Assembly: GCF_900000175.1 (NCBI RefSeq)
Contig: NZ_CWGJ01000011.1
Coordinates: forward strand, 364,556 to 428,555
Direction of reading: 5' to 3'
Length of the DNA stretch: 64,000 bases
DNA from: Estrella lausannensis
GTDB lineage: Bacteria > Chlamydiota > Chlamydiia > Chlamydiales > Criblamydiaceae
Part shown: positions 7,833 through 15,672 of the stretch, in pieces
Numbering within the stretch: the first letter of the stretch is position 1
How the letters are laid out: every line of letters begins with the position of its first letter
Made by a program: the position numbers and the translations under genes
Notes under the pieces: model-generated
What the model was told of the DNA's origin: nothing
Databases searched by the model: none
The model's input: the letters and a program-made list of their open reading frames with translations, nothing else

Positions 7833-8969
7833 ATGAAACAATTTTCTTTAATGTTAACAACGGGTTTTGCCCTGTTCTCGATGTTCTTCGGGTCCGGCAA
7901 CCTGGTCTTCCCCCTACAGGTCGGCAAAGAGAGCGCCGGCCACTTCCCTGAGGCGGCGCTTGGAATCATCCTGACGGGTGTGCTGGTTCCGTTTCTTGGT
8001 GTTTTCGGCATGATCCTCTATGAGGGAGACCCCAAACGTTTTTTCAGCTGCTTTGGAAAAACGGGCATCTTCCTCTTCAGCTTCGCTTCGCTCGCCCTGA
8101 TGGGCCCATTCGGTGTGCTGGCACGCTGTTTGACTGTCGCTCATGGAGCACTGCAGCTGCTTTTCCCCGGGCTGCCGCTTGTGCCGACAAGCTTAGCCCT
8201 CTGCCTGCTTATCTTCGTCCTGACATACAATAAACATAAAATCGTCAGCGTCCTGGGAGCCTACCTGACTCCATTCCTCCTGGCCGCGATCGCCACGATC
8301 GCCTATTTTGGCTACATCGGCGGAAAAGCGGAAGTTCAAGTATCCGGCGAAGCGCTTCCCGCTTTCACTAACGGCTTCTTCCAAGGTTATCAGACCATGG
8401 ATCTCCTCGCCGCCTTCTTCTTCTCGACGTTTATCATTTCGCACCTGAAAGGACGGGACGACAGCGCCGCGAAAAACTATTCGCTCAACCTGTTTTTCAA
8501 GTCGTCGCTCATCGGAGCCGGCCTGCTCGGCGCGGTCTATTTTCTCCTCGTCATGCTGGGTTCTTTCTACAGCAGCGAGCTGTCAGGAGTGGAACCCAAG
8601 GAAATGCTGGGTAAAGTCGCCCTGCTGACGCTCGGACCCTACGCCGCTCCCGTGGTTGCCGCAGCCGTCACTCTCGCATGCCTTACCACCGCGATCGTGC
8701 TTACGGTTCTCTTTGCTGACTTTGTCCGCTATGATATCGCCAAAGACAGAATCGGCAACGCCCGTTCACTGAGCCTGACCCTCTTGATCGGCTTTTTGGT
8801 CTCTACCCTGGATTTCGGCGGCATCGCCAGCTTCCTCGGCCCGATCCTGGAGACGGTGTATCCGGCACTGATCTTATTGACAGCCGTGAACATTGCAGGC
8901 TACTTTATGGGATTCAAAACATCGCACTGGCCGGTCACCGCCGCCATCGCGCTTAAACTGGCCGCCTAA
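7833..8969 (+). CDS. brnQ: Branched-chain amino acid transporter BrnQ
   Basis: A 378-residue polytopic inner membrane protein of the LIVCS family, which takes up leucine, isoleucine and valine with sodium or protons. The N-terminus (GFALFSMFFGSGNLVFPLQVG) is the family signature, and hydrophobic segments run throughout. It is about 60 residues shorter than the E. coli protein. Import of branched-chain amino acids is important to intracellular chlamydiae, which commonly lack their synthesis. The gene is preceded by a probable Ile-rich leader peptide and followed after 12 bases by a cyclase-family gene, likely on the same transcript. Confidence 0.9.
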   Translation: MKQFSLMLTTGFALFSMFFGSGNLVFPLQVGKESAGHFPEAALGIILTGVLVPFLGVFGMILYEGDPKRFFSCFGKTGIFLFSFASLALMGPFGVLARCLTVAHGALQLLFPGLPLVPTSLALCLLIFVLTYNKHKIVSVLGAYLTPFLLAAIATIAYFGYIGGKAEVQVSGEALPAFTNGFFQGYQTMDLLAAFFFSTFIISHLKGRDDSAAKNYSLNLFFKSSLIGAGLLGAVYFLLVMLGSFYSSELSGVEPKEMLGKVALLTLGPYAAPVVAAAVTLACLTTAIVLTVLFADFVRYDIAKDRIGNARSLSLTLLIGFLVSTLDFGGIASFLGPILETVYPALILLTAVNIAGYFMGFKTSHWPVTAAIALKLAA

Positions 8970-8981
8970 GGAGAGGATCCT

Positions 8982-9716
8982 GTGTCATACTGGACGTTGG
9001 CTGAAAGGCTGAAAAATAGCCGCTTTGTGGATCTAACCCATCCGATGGACGTTGAGATACCCCATTTTTCCAAGGCTGTGCCGATGGAAAAGGAGCAAGT
9101 CGCCGAAACTGCCCGTGACGGCTTCAGCGTCCAGCGCTTTCACTTTGAAGGACAGTGGGGCACCCACGCGGACGCCCCCTCCCACTTTGTCGATGGGTTA
9201 AAGACCCTCGACGCTATCGATGTCCGGGATATGATTTTGCCACTCGCCGTCATCGACGTCAGTGCAAAAGTGAAGGCCGATTCCGACTACGCTCTCACCA
9301 CCGGTGATATCGCTGAGTATGAGGAGCGCTTCGGAAAAATCCCTGAGGGAGCTTTTGTTGCTATGCGCTCTGACTGGAGTGAGCGGTGGCCGGACCAGAA
9401 GCGATTTGTAAACTTGGACCGAGAAGGAAGGCAGAGAACACCGGGCTGGAGCCTGGACGCCTTGCGCTTTCTTGTAGAAGAGCGGGCGGTGGCTGCCATT
9501 GGACATGAAACAATCGATACCGACCCCGGTCTTTCAGGCGCCGCATCCGGATTTGCCGCCGAACACTACATTCTGTCGAGAAATCTCTACCAGATTGAGA
9601 TGATGGCAAACTTAAACCGCGCCGATCAAGCCGGCGGCATGGTCATCGCTGCCTTTCCCAAAGTCGCGGGAGCCTCCGGATTTCCTGCCCGGGTATTTGC
9701 GCTATTTTCTCCGTAG
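8982..9716 (+). CDS. Cyclase family protein (kynurenine formamidase-like)
   Basis: A 244-residue cytosolic protein of the metal-dependent cyclase family, whose best-known members hydrolyse N-formylkynurenine. The motif GQWGTHADAPSHF matches the family's (H)xGTHxDxPxHF metal-binding signature except that the first histidine is replaced by glutamine. DLTHPM near the N-terminus and GHETIDTDPG further on are also typical. The GTG start at 8982 has AAGGAGAGG just upstream. It probably forms a transcription unit with brnQ. Its 3' end overlaps the convergent dacB-like gene by 91 bases. Substrate is not determined. Confidence 0.8.
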   Translation: MSYWTLAERLKNSRFVDLTHPMDVEIPHFSKAVPMEKEQVAETARDGFSVQRFHFEGQWGTHADAPSHFVDGLKTLDAIDVRDMILPLAVIDVSAKVKADSDYALTTGDIAEYEERFGKIPEGAFVAMRSDWSERWPDQKRFVNLDREGRQRTPGWSLDALRFLVEERAVAAIGHETIDTDPGLSGAASGFAAEHYILSRNLYQIEMMANLNRADQAGGMVIAAFPKVAGASGFPARVFALFSP

Positions 9717-11089
9717 GAGTTCAGAATTTTAAGGAGCAGCGCGTCAAGCGAGGCGGCTGTCTCCTTATAGGTCTTGGTCGAGCCGTTCACAAAAATGCAG
9801 AAGAGAATTCTTATTCCGGCACTACTTTCTGCAACGCCGGCGAGATTGGTCACTCCTTCCATGCCGCCTGTCTTTGCCTTGATGACAAGGCCGGCATTGA
9901 GCTCGCTAAAGCGTTTCTGCAGCGTTCCATCCTGCCCTGCGACCGGCAGCACGTTCAGGAAATCACTCCCCTCTGGACTCTCCACCTTACGTTTTAGCAG
10001 CGTGACGACGATCTTGGGAGTCAAAAGATTATGACGGGATAAACCGGCGCCCTCCCGCAAGACAAACTCGCTTCGCTCCACCCCCAGCTTGTGCAGGTAC
10101 TCTTGCAATACGCGGGACTCTGCCTCTTCAAAAGAGAGGTCCGGGTAGCGCCTTTTGGCTATATACCTGAGTATCGTCTCGGCATAGAGGTTGTTGCTTT
10201 GATGATTCACTTCCCTTAAGAGATTAGCGAGCGTGGGCGAGGCCAGGGATGCCAGGAAAGTTCTATCTCCTCCGGGCTCATCACCAAAATGAATTTGCAC
10301 ACCCACATCGCTCAAAGCTTTGATCCACGCTTGCCGCGCGTATTCCGAGGGCTTATGGACTGCAATTTTGATTTCCTCGACTCCCTCGCCCTTTCCTAAG
10401 CCGCCATAGACCTCGACGCGATTTGCGAGAAATTCCCTCTTGTACTTTAGAGGAGATCCTTCTTCCGCCCTGTCGACGCTGCCCTCTATTGAGCAGTAGG
10501 GAAGTTGTTCCCGGCAATGCAGCTCCCCTGTCGCCAGGTTGACAACGACGGTGACATAATTGTCATTGAATGACAGCGGGGAGATTTCCGCACCGTAACC
10601 TTCCTGCAGATCCGCCCATTCCAGATCTGTCGGAAAGGTTTCGCTGCCAAACAGGGATACGTCAGCAAAGACGCTTCCTTTCACTACCCGGATGCCGCTG
10701 GCGGCAACTTGGCTGGCAAGACTCTCTATTCCTCGCTGGTTTAGAGAAGGATCCCCTCCGCCGATGAGATAGAGGTTTCCTTCAAGGATGCCTCCCTTAA
10801 GAGTCCCATCCATCGCTGCTTTGGTTATAAATTGAAACTCTCCTCCAAGCTCATCTAAGGCCAAAGCCGTCGTGACTAGCTTGGTGACGGAAGCGGGGAT
10901 GAAGCGTTTTTCTGCGTTCACCGAAAGTTCCGGCGCGTCTTTAGCTTTTATGCTGATACCGACCTGCGCGCTCTTCAACGCAGGATCCTCATTGATGAGC
11001 TGCCTGACCGTATCGGCATCCATCGCCCCCGTCAGAGAGGTGTTTGCCATGACGCAAACTAAGAAAAAACCCTTCCAAAAGCATTCCAT
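9626..11089 (-). CDS. dacB: D-alanyl-D-alanine carboxypeptidase/endopeptidase (PBP4, S13 family)
   Basis: A 487-residue secreted peptidase. The start at 11089 puts a signal peptide (MECFWKGFFLVCVMANTSLTGA) at the front; an upstream ATG at 11131 would bury it. The S13 motifs are present: SVTK with Ser67 and Lys70, SNN in NHQSNNLYAE, and KTG in IKAKTGG. The family trims D-Ala and cleaves cross-links in peptidoglycan in the periplasm. That suggests a peptidoglycan-like polymer in this organism, as known for environmental chlamydiae. The last 30 residues are encoded opposite the end of the cyclase gene. Confidence 0.88.
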   Translation of the reverse strand: MECFWKGFFLVCVMANTSLTGAMDADTVRQLINEDPALKSAQVGISIKAKDAPELSVNAEKRFIPASVTKLVTTALALDELGGEFQFITKAAMDGTLKGGILEGNLYLIGGGDPSLNQRGIESLASQVAASGIRVVKGSVFADVSLFGSETFPTDLEWADLQEGYGAEISPLSFNDNYVTVVVNLATGELHCREQLPYCSIEGSVDRAEEGSPLKYKREFLANRVEVYGGLGKGEGVEEIKIAVHKPSEYARQAWIKALSDVGVQIHFGDEPGGDRTFLASLASPTLANLLREVNHQSNNLYAETILRYIAKRRYPDLSFEEAESRVLQEYLHKLGVERSEFVLREGAGLSRHNLLTPKIVVTLLKRKVESPEGSDFLNVLPVAGQDGTLQKRFSELNAGLVIKAKTGGMEGVTNLAGVAESSAGIRILFCIFVNGSTKTYKETAASLDALLLKILNSYGENSANTRAGNPEAPATLGKAAMTMPPA

Positions 11090-11301
11090 AAGCAACTGCT
11101 CTTTTACGATAAATGGAAAAGAAGGTAGCATGGAAAACCAAAATTGTATACACCCTTATAACTATCGATCGACCGAAATAAAACTTAAGAACTCCCATGG
11201 ATGGCGAAGGCTTTAAGCACCTTAAAAAAGCGACTTCGCACCTTCCCATGAAGAAGCTATACCGAAACAACTTGAAGAATTGGAAATTTGGCCAGGAGGG
11301 C

Positions 11302-11374
11302 CTTAAGAATTTTTGTCCGGAGCGAGCGACCATTGCCGAGAGGCAAGGCGCGAGTGAGAACGAAAATTCTTAAG
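11302..11374. repeat. 73-bp hairpin with perfect 12-bp ends
   Basis: CTTAAGAATTTT at 11302-11313 is the exact inverse of AAAATTCTTAAG at 11363-11374, and the centre folds again (TTGCC GAGA GGCAA). It directly abuts the next element. Confidence 0.7.
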
Positions 11375-11537
11375 TATACCGAAAGTGTCTCAAAATTTGG
11401 CTTTTGGCAAAGAGAACGCTCTCGCGATTGAAAGATACAAAGTCATCTAATATTAGAAATATGAGGTGACTTGCGATCATTCAATCCCGAGGCTTTCTCA
11501 AAGCCCACATCCCAAATTTTGAGACAATTTCGGTATA
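11375..11537. mobile_element. Miniature inverted-repeat element, complete copy
   Basis: A 163-bp non-coding element whose 26-bp terminal repeats begin TATACCGAAAGTGTCTCAAA and match at 25 of 26 positions. The inside contains CTAATATTAGAAATATGAGG and a run like GTGACTTGCGATCATTCAAT. Related ends or halves occur at 848, 29350, 30601, 45200, 48426, 58722, 60660 and 63337. The TA-flanked ends would suit an IS630/mariner-type transposase acting in trans, which is inference. Confidence 0.75.
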
Positions 11538-11835
11538 AACCCGACGAAGCCAAAGGCCAATACTTCAATTTGATTCGGTATAAAAGAGGTGTGTCCTTCA
11601 TTCAAATTCCCAGGCCGCACCTCAAGATAAGTTGACTGGCCCGTATTTTCATTTCACTCCCTTCAGCAGGATTGAATGCTCTTCTCCGAACGGAAAATCG
11701 GAGCCGTCAACACACCGGCGCATATGCTGACCATTGGCAAGACGAGTGCCAACAACGAAAGAGAAGCTCATAGCAGAAAAGCCATGAGCGTAATTTACGT
11801 TTTCAATCTGTTTTAAAAGACTAAAAAGGCCGCTC

Positions 11836-12879
11836 ATGAAACACATTTTGACAGCCATCTTCTGCTTTTTCACCGGCATATCGTGCTGCGATATGGCCAG
11901 CCATCCTCCCGCTGAGACTTTTTTTAGGAGGGATGCCATTACCGACGGCATCTTTATCGATGCTAAGGAAATACGCATACCCGGATTCAAAGATGCGTTC
12001 AATCCTTCGCTCATCGATACCGAGCAAGGTTTACTGCTTTCGTTTCGTTACCTGCCCGATCCGCTGGGGAATCCGTCCTTCTCCGATATCTATATGGTCT
12101 ATCTCCATGACGACTTCACGTTGAAAAGCCTTCCACAGAAGCTGCCTACCCGAACAAAAACCCATCCCATCCCTTCGCAGGCTGAAGATGCCCGGCTCTT
12201 CCGGTTTCAGGGATCTCTGTGGGTCATCTACAACGACAACATGGAATTCTTAGGAATAAGCGCCGATCAGCGCCGGGATATGTACATTGCCAAAGTGGAT
12301 TTCACTGGAGGTAGGTTTTGCTTAGGAAAGCCTCTGAAGATCATCCACCAGGGTAAATGGGACAATGTCCTCTGGCAAAAGAACTGGGTGCCTTTTGAAT
12401 ATCAGGGTAACCTGCTCATGTCGTACTCCCTGAATCCCCACGAAGTGCTGCTCGTCAATATGAACACCGGAGTGTGCCAGAGCGTTTATGAAACAAAGGC
12501 CCCTATCAAGTGGGTTTTCGGCTCCATGCGCGGAGGCACTCCCGCAGAACTTGTCGATGGAGAATATCTAGCATTTTTCCACTCATCCAAAGAGATGCCA
12601 AGCCTCTACTCCAACGGTAAACTGATGTATCACTACTTCATGGCCGCCTACACATTTTCCAAAGACCCGCCCTTTCACATCACCAAGATGAATAAAAGCC
12701 CCCTGATCCATCCCGACCTTTATAAACCGACTGCTTATGGGAAAAGAGTGGTCTTCCCCGGGGGATTTGCTATCCGAGGCAATAAAATCATCATGGCTCT
12801 TGGAAAAGATGACCACCAGGTGTGGGTTGTGACGATGGACAAAGACAAAGTCCTCCAGTCCATGTCGAGCGTGAAGTAA
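11836..12879 (+). CDS. Secreted GH130-like beta-propeller glycosidase/phosphorylase relative
   Basis: A 347-residue protein beginning with a hydrophobic export signal (MKHILTAIFCFFTGISC); the cysteines after it could allow lipid attachment but the lipobox is weak. The body has the hallmarks of the five-bladed GH130 fold: FNPSLI near the start, AEDARLF (residues about 115-121), KNWVPFE, RGGTPAEL and FHSS. GH130 enzymes act on beta-mannosides, usually by phosphorolysis. Whether this exported member is catalytic is unknown. It starts the long run of signal-peptide-bearing enzymes in this window. Confidence 0.7.
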   Translation: MKHILTAIFCFFTGISCCDMASHPPAETFFRRDAITDGIFIDAKEIRIPGFKDAFNPSLIDTEQGLLLSFRYLPDPLGNPSFSDIYMVYLHDDFTLKSLPQKLPTRTKTHPIPSQAEDARLFRFQGSLWVIYNDNMEFLGISADQRRDMYIAKVDFTGGRFCLGKPLKIIHQGKWDNVLWQKNWVPFEYQGNLLMSYSLNPHEVLLVNMNTGVCQSVYETKAPIKWVFGSMRGGTPAELVDGEYLAFFHSSKEMPSLYSNGKLMYHYFMAAYTFSKDPPFHITKMNKSPLIHPDLYKPTAYGKRVVFPGGFAIRGNKIIMALGKDDHQVWVVTMDKDKVLQSMSSVK

Positions 12880-12884
12880 AAAAA

Positions 12885-12911
12885 GGCACCTCGAAAATCT
12901 CTCGAGGTGCC
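12885..12911. terminator. Bidirectional terminator between convergent genes
   Basis: GGCACCTCGA (12885-12894) pairs perfectly with TCGAGGTGCC (12902-12911) around a seven-base loop. Seven A's precede it on the plus strand, giving a T-run on the minus strand, so it best terminates the minus-strand gene ending at 12921. It also follows the plus-strand stop by five bases. Confidence 0.8.
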
Positions 12912-12920
12912 CTAAGAAAT

Positions 12921-13601
12921 TTAGCGCTTAATCCAGATACCCCAGATGTTGTCACCGTGGAATTCAGCGAATTTGATGCAGTTCGCGTCGAGCCAGGCTG
13001 TCGCTTTATTAGTTGTCGCCCAGTTCACATCGTCAAAAATGATCAATCCGCCCGTTCTCACAAACGGCACCCATTTGTAGACATCAATTAGGGATGTCTC
13101 TTCCGAGTGGTTTCCGTCGATATGCAAGATGTCAATGTCCGGAATGGGCATTGCCGCTTCGGATGTTTCTCGCAGAAGTATAACGTTGTTGTTTAAATCA
13201 TACTTTTTGATCTTCTCGATTAGCCCCTGATAAATTCTTTCATGGTCGAGATTGCTCCAGAAGTCGTGGTTCACCCCGTCCATGCCGACTGCAGACTCGG
13301 CACTGCTCCAAGGATCGATCCCAATCACAACGCCGGTGCCAAGCTCCCTTAAGGCAAATGCCATTGGAACTAAGGACTTTCCACCGTAAACGCCGATTTC
13401 CACGACAGTCTTTGCTTTCAGCAAAAGACACATATCGATCAAAACGGAGGCTTTTTCCTTGCTGCACCACCCCTCGAGTCCATCCATCGCCTGAAAGGCT
13501 TTCCATTTAACCTTGTAGCCGGTAAGGGCATTATGCCTCTCCGTGACGACCTGTTCATAATGCGATGCCGGCATCGCAAACTCCACTCCATGTAAATCCA
13601 T
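12921..13601 (-). CDS. SAM-dependent methyltransferase (Methyltransf_24 type)
   Basis: A 226-residue class I methyltransferase-like protein. The start at 13601 is chosen over 13655 because GGGAG lies eight bases upstream. TVVEIGVYGGKSL is the glycine-rich SAM-binding loop, GVVIGIDPWS gives the acidic residue for the ribose, and DILHIDGNHSEE plus GGLIIFDDVNW are the later motifs typical of sugar or antibiotic O-methyltransferases in this group. No signal peptide is visible with this start. It neighbours glycosyltransferases, so a sugar acceptor is plausible but inferred. Confidence 0.75.
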   Translation of the reverse strand: MDLHGVEFAMPASHYEQVVTERHNALTGYKVKWKAFQAMDGLEGWCSKEKASVLIDMCLLLKAKTVVEIGVYGGKSLVPMAFALRELGTGVVIGIDPWSSAESAVGMDGVNHDFWSNLDHERIYQGLIEKIKKYDLNNNVILLRETSEAAMPIPDIDILHIDGNHSEETSLIDVYKWVPFVRTGGLIIFDDVNWATTNKATAWLDANCIKFAEFHGDNIWGIWIKR

Positions 13602-13792
13602 AAAGACTACTCCCACATACGCGTTTAAAAAAAATGGTGAGTAATCAAATACCATTTAGCAGGAATCCCTTAAAGGATTTTCGTGCATCATTTTGAAATG
13701 GTGTGGTTGTAGTGCAGGATTTGAGCACCTGAATATCAAAAAGGTACTGTCAGATTTTAGGGATTAACCCGGAGATCCCACTTATTATCGAA

Positions 13793-13826
13793 GTGGAACA
13801 TGCGATGGGGGTATCACATGTTCCAC
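13793..13826 (-). terminator. Hairpin after the minus-strand GT25 gene
   Basis: GTGGAACATG (13793-13802) pairs perfectly with CATGTTCCAC (13817-13826), six bases beyond the stop of the gene ending at 13833. Confidence 0.65.
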
Positions 13827-13832
13827 GCCTTC

Positions 13833-14756
13833 CTACTTCTTACTGTAGTTGGGAGCGCCGTTGTCTGACTGCGCATCAATAAAAGTAGAGACGACATCTT
13901 CCCTCACCGCATACATACGAATGCTTTTGGGAAGATAGAACTCCATATCATAGGGCAAGAACACCTTGTAAGTGTTGATGAAAGATAAGATCTTTTGCAT
14001 GCCGGACCTTCTGACGATCATGGAATAAGCACCGTAGCGTGCGCCGATTTTTTTAAATTCATGGCTGACATTTTCTCTCGTGGCGAAACGCTCAGGATTC
14101 TGCGGATCATAGTTGGGTCTTAAGGCATATCCGAGACATGGAATATAATCGCCATGCTTGTTTTTGGTGTCCTGGTCTGTGAAAAGTATATCCCACTTCT
14201 TATTGCCTACCAGTGCATCGAGCTTGTCGATCAGATCGGACATTTTGTTGGGATTCTGAATAACTTCCACATCATCTTCCATGACCCAAATGGTTTCGTA
14301 ACCGGAATCTAAAGCGTCCTTAAGAATCGACAAATGACTCAGGACGATCCCGATCGCTCCACGCGACATGCAATGGCTGAAATAGTTTCTGCCCGGCACG
14401 TGCATGACTTCGTGGTGAGGGGTGCCGTTATTTTCGGCAAAATAGCAAGTCCCCCAGATTCCCTGCTTCATCCCCGGTTCGTACTTGATCCCTAATTTAT
14501 TTAACGTTTCATAAGTTAACTCCCAGCCGTTGACTGCAGAAAAACGGTAGGGAAACACTCCATAAGTATTAAGCTGTCCTGCCGATCGGGCAAATTTTTC
14601 AGGCCTGCGATCCAGGTTGATCATGTAGATAAAATCAATGTTCCGGATGCTGTGCACCCCCTCTTTGTTGGGAGCTGGTTTTAAATAGTCGATCACATCC
14701 GCACAAACGATGGCGGGTGAGATTAACAAGCAAAAAAAGATCATTAAAATATTCAT
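13833..14756 (-). CDS. Signal-peptide-bearing GT25 family glycosyltransferase
   Basis: A 307-residue protein. The start at 14756 has GAGG six bases upstream and reveals a signal peptide (MNILMIFFCLLISPAIVCAD). The GT25 signatures are clear: FIYMINLDRRPEKF, RFSAVNGWEL, LSHLSILKDAL and the acidic WVMEDDVEV. GT25 enzymes add hexoses to lipooligosaccharide cores (bacteria) or to collagen hydroxylysine (animals). An exported version is unusual because the nucleotide-sugar donor is cytosolic. Two paralogues lie at 22074 and 23454, also with signal peptides. Confidence 0.85.
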   Translation of the reverse strand: MNILMIFFCLLISPAIVCADVIDYLKPAPNKEGVHSIRNIDFIYMINLDRRPEKFARSAGQLNTYGVFPYRFSAVNGWELTYETLNKLGIKYEPGMKQGIWGTCYFAENNGTPHHEVMHVPGRNYFSHCMSRGAIGIVLSHLSILKDALDSGYETIWVMEDDVEVIQNPNKMSDLIDKLDALVGNKKWDILFTDQDTKNKHGDYIPCLGYALRPNYDPQNPERFATRENVSHEFKKIGARYGAYSMIVRRSGMQKILSFINTYKVFLPYDMEFYLPKSIRMYAVREDVVSTFIDAQSDNGAPNYSKK

Positions 14757-14879
14757 GCTTTTCCTCGGAATCATTGAAATTTGATTGATATCTTTCATCG
14801 ACTGAAACGTATTCAGATCGTAATCACAACCACTAAAAATTGAAGCCCATAGAATCACTACAAGCGATTTCGTGGTTTG

Positions 14880-15614
14880 CTATTCAGCTAAAATCGAAGC
14901 AACACTTTGATAGCTGCAAAGAGTTTTTCTTACCATTGCTATTTTTCCGACCATCACCACTTCATCGTCTTGCTCTCCAGCCCTGCCGTTTTGAATGATC
15001 AAGTACACATCAGATTTTGGGAATCGGCTTTGTAATGTTGTATGAAGCCTCTCAGCATATTCTAGGGAAATATCCAAATTACCTTGGTCTGAAAAGGCAT
15101 AATTAGGATGGGTTGAGAGCGGCCAAGCGCTCCTTACAAAAAAAAGCTTCCCCTGATATTGGCCAAGCTTCCTGAATCGCTCAATTCTTCTGTAATATTT
15201 TTCATAAAACTTGATGAACTGATCGTTTACTAGTCCATTCGCCCAAATTCCTTCATGGCTAAATTCAAAGTGATAGTAGGTGTTCAGCAGCACTCCTGTA
15301 ACAAAAGGAGTTAAATATTTTCTATTAAAAAAATATCGAAAATCATCCTTAATGATTTCGATCATTTTTTCGCCATCGACACTCAAATACCAGTCAAAAG
15401 GAAAAGAGGCCTTTCTCAGACCCTGTTCCTTCAAAGAGGAAGCTGTTCTACAAATGGAGCCTAGAGAAATAAAAAGTGGCTCGGTTGATTCAAAATCAAT
15501 TCCTGCTTCGATTTCCTTTTCATCCATCGCTTCATAATCTAGTTCCTTTGACGATATCTCCATCCGGAACAGACACATGACAACCAATAGAAAATTAATC
15601 ACATAACTCAGCAT
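14880..15614 (-). CDS. DUF1796-family putative cysteine peptidase, exported
   Basis: A 244-residue protein with an N-terminal hydrophobic export signal (MLSYVINFLLVVMCLFRME). The segment SLGSICRTA followed by LRKASFPFDWYLS is the signature of the DUF1796 family, predicted to have a papain-like fold with Cys in the first motif. Later it has FFVRSAW and VYLIIQNG. The enzymatic activity of the family is not established to my knowledge. Upstream ribosome binding is weak (AAAGAC). It lies between a GT25 gene and acetyl-CoA synthetase on the same strand with gaps of 123 and 58 bases. Confidence 0.7.
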   Translation of the reverse strand: MLSYVINFLLVVMCLFRMEISSKELDYEAMDEKEIEAGIDFESTEPLFISLGSICRTASSLKEQGLRKASFPFDWYLSVDGEKMIEIIKDDFRYFFNRKYLTPFVTGVLLNTYYHFEFSHEGIWANGLVNDQFIKFYEKYYRRIERFRKLGQYQGKLFFVRSAWPLSTHPNYAFSDQGNLDISLEYAERLHTTLQSRFPKSDVYLIIQNGRAGEQDDEVVMVGKIAMVRKTLCSYQSVASILAE

Positions 15615-15672
15615 ATAGTCTTTTACTTACGGTTAAATAGCTTGTTTGAGCAGCTATCGATTTTTGTTAAAT

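Larger units (their letters stand above)
11258..11582. mobile_element. Outer inverted-repeat element carrying nested elements
   Basis: The left end TATACCGAAACAACTTGAAG (continuing AATTGG, 11258-11283) and the right end 11557-11582 are inverted copies matching at 23 of 26 positions. They enclose a hairpin (11302-11374) and a complete smaller element (11375-11537). No transposase is encoded. This and the flanks make up the 746-base gap between 11090 and 11835, which holds no gene that I can support. Confidence 0.6.

Noticed and set aside
11649-12027. Minus-strand frames overlapping the start of the GH130-like gene
   Set aside because: They conflict with a gene that has a signal peptide and family motifs, and show no similarity to anything.
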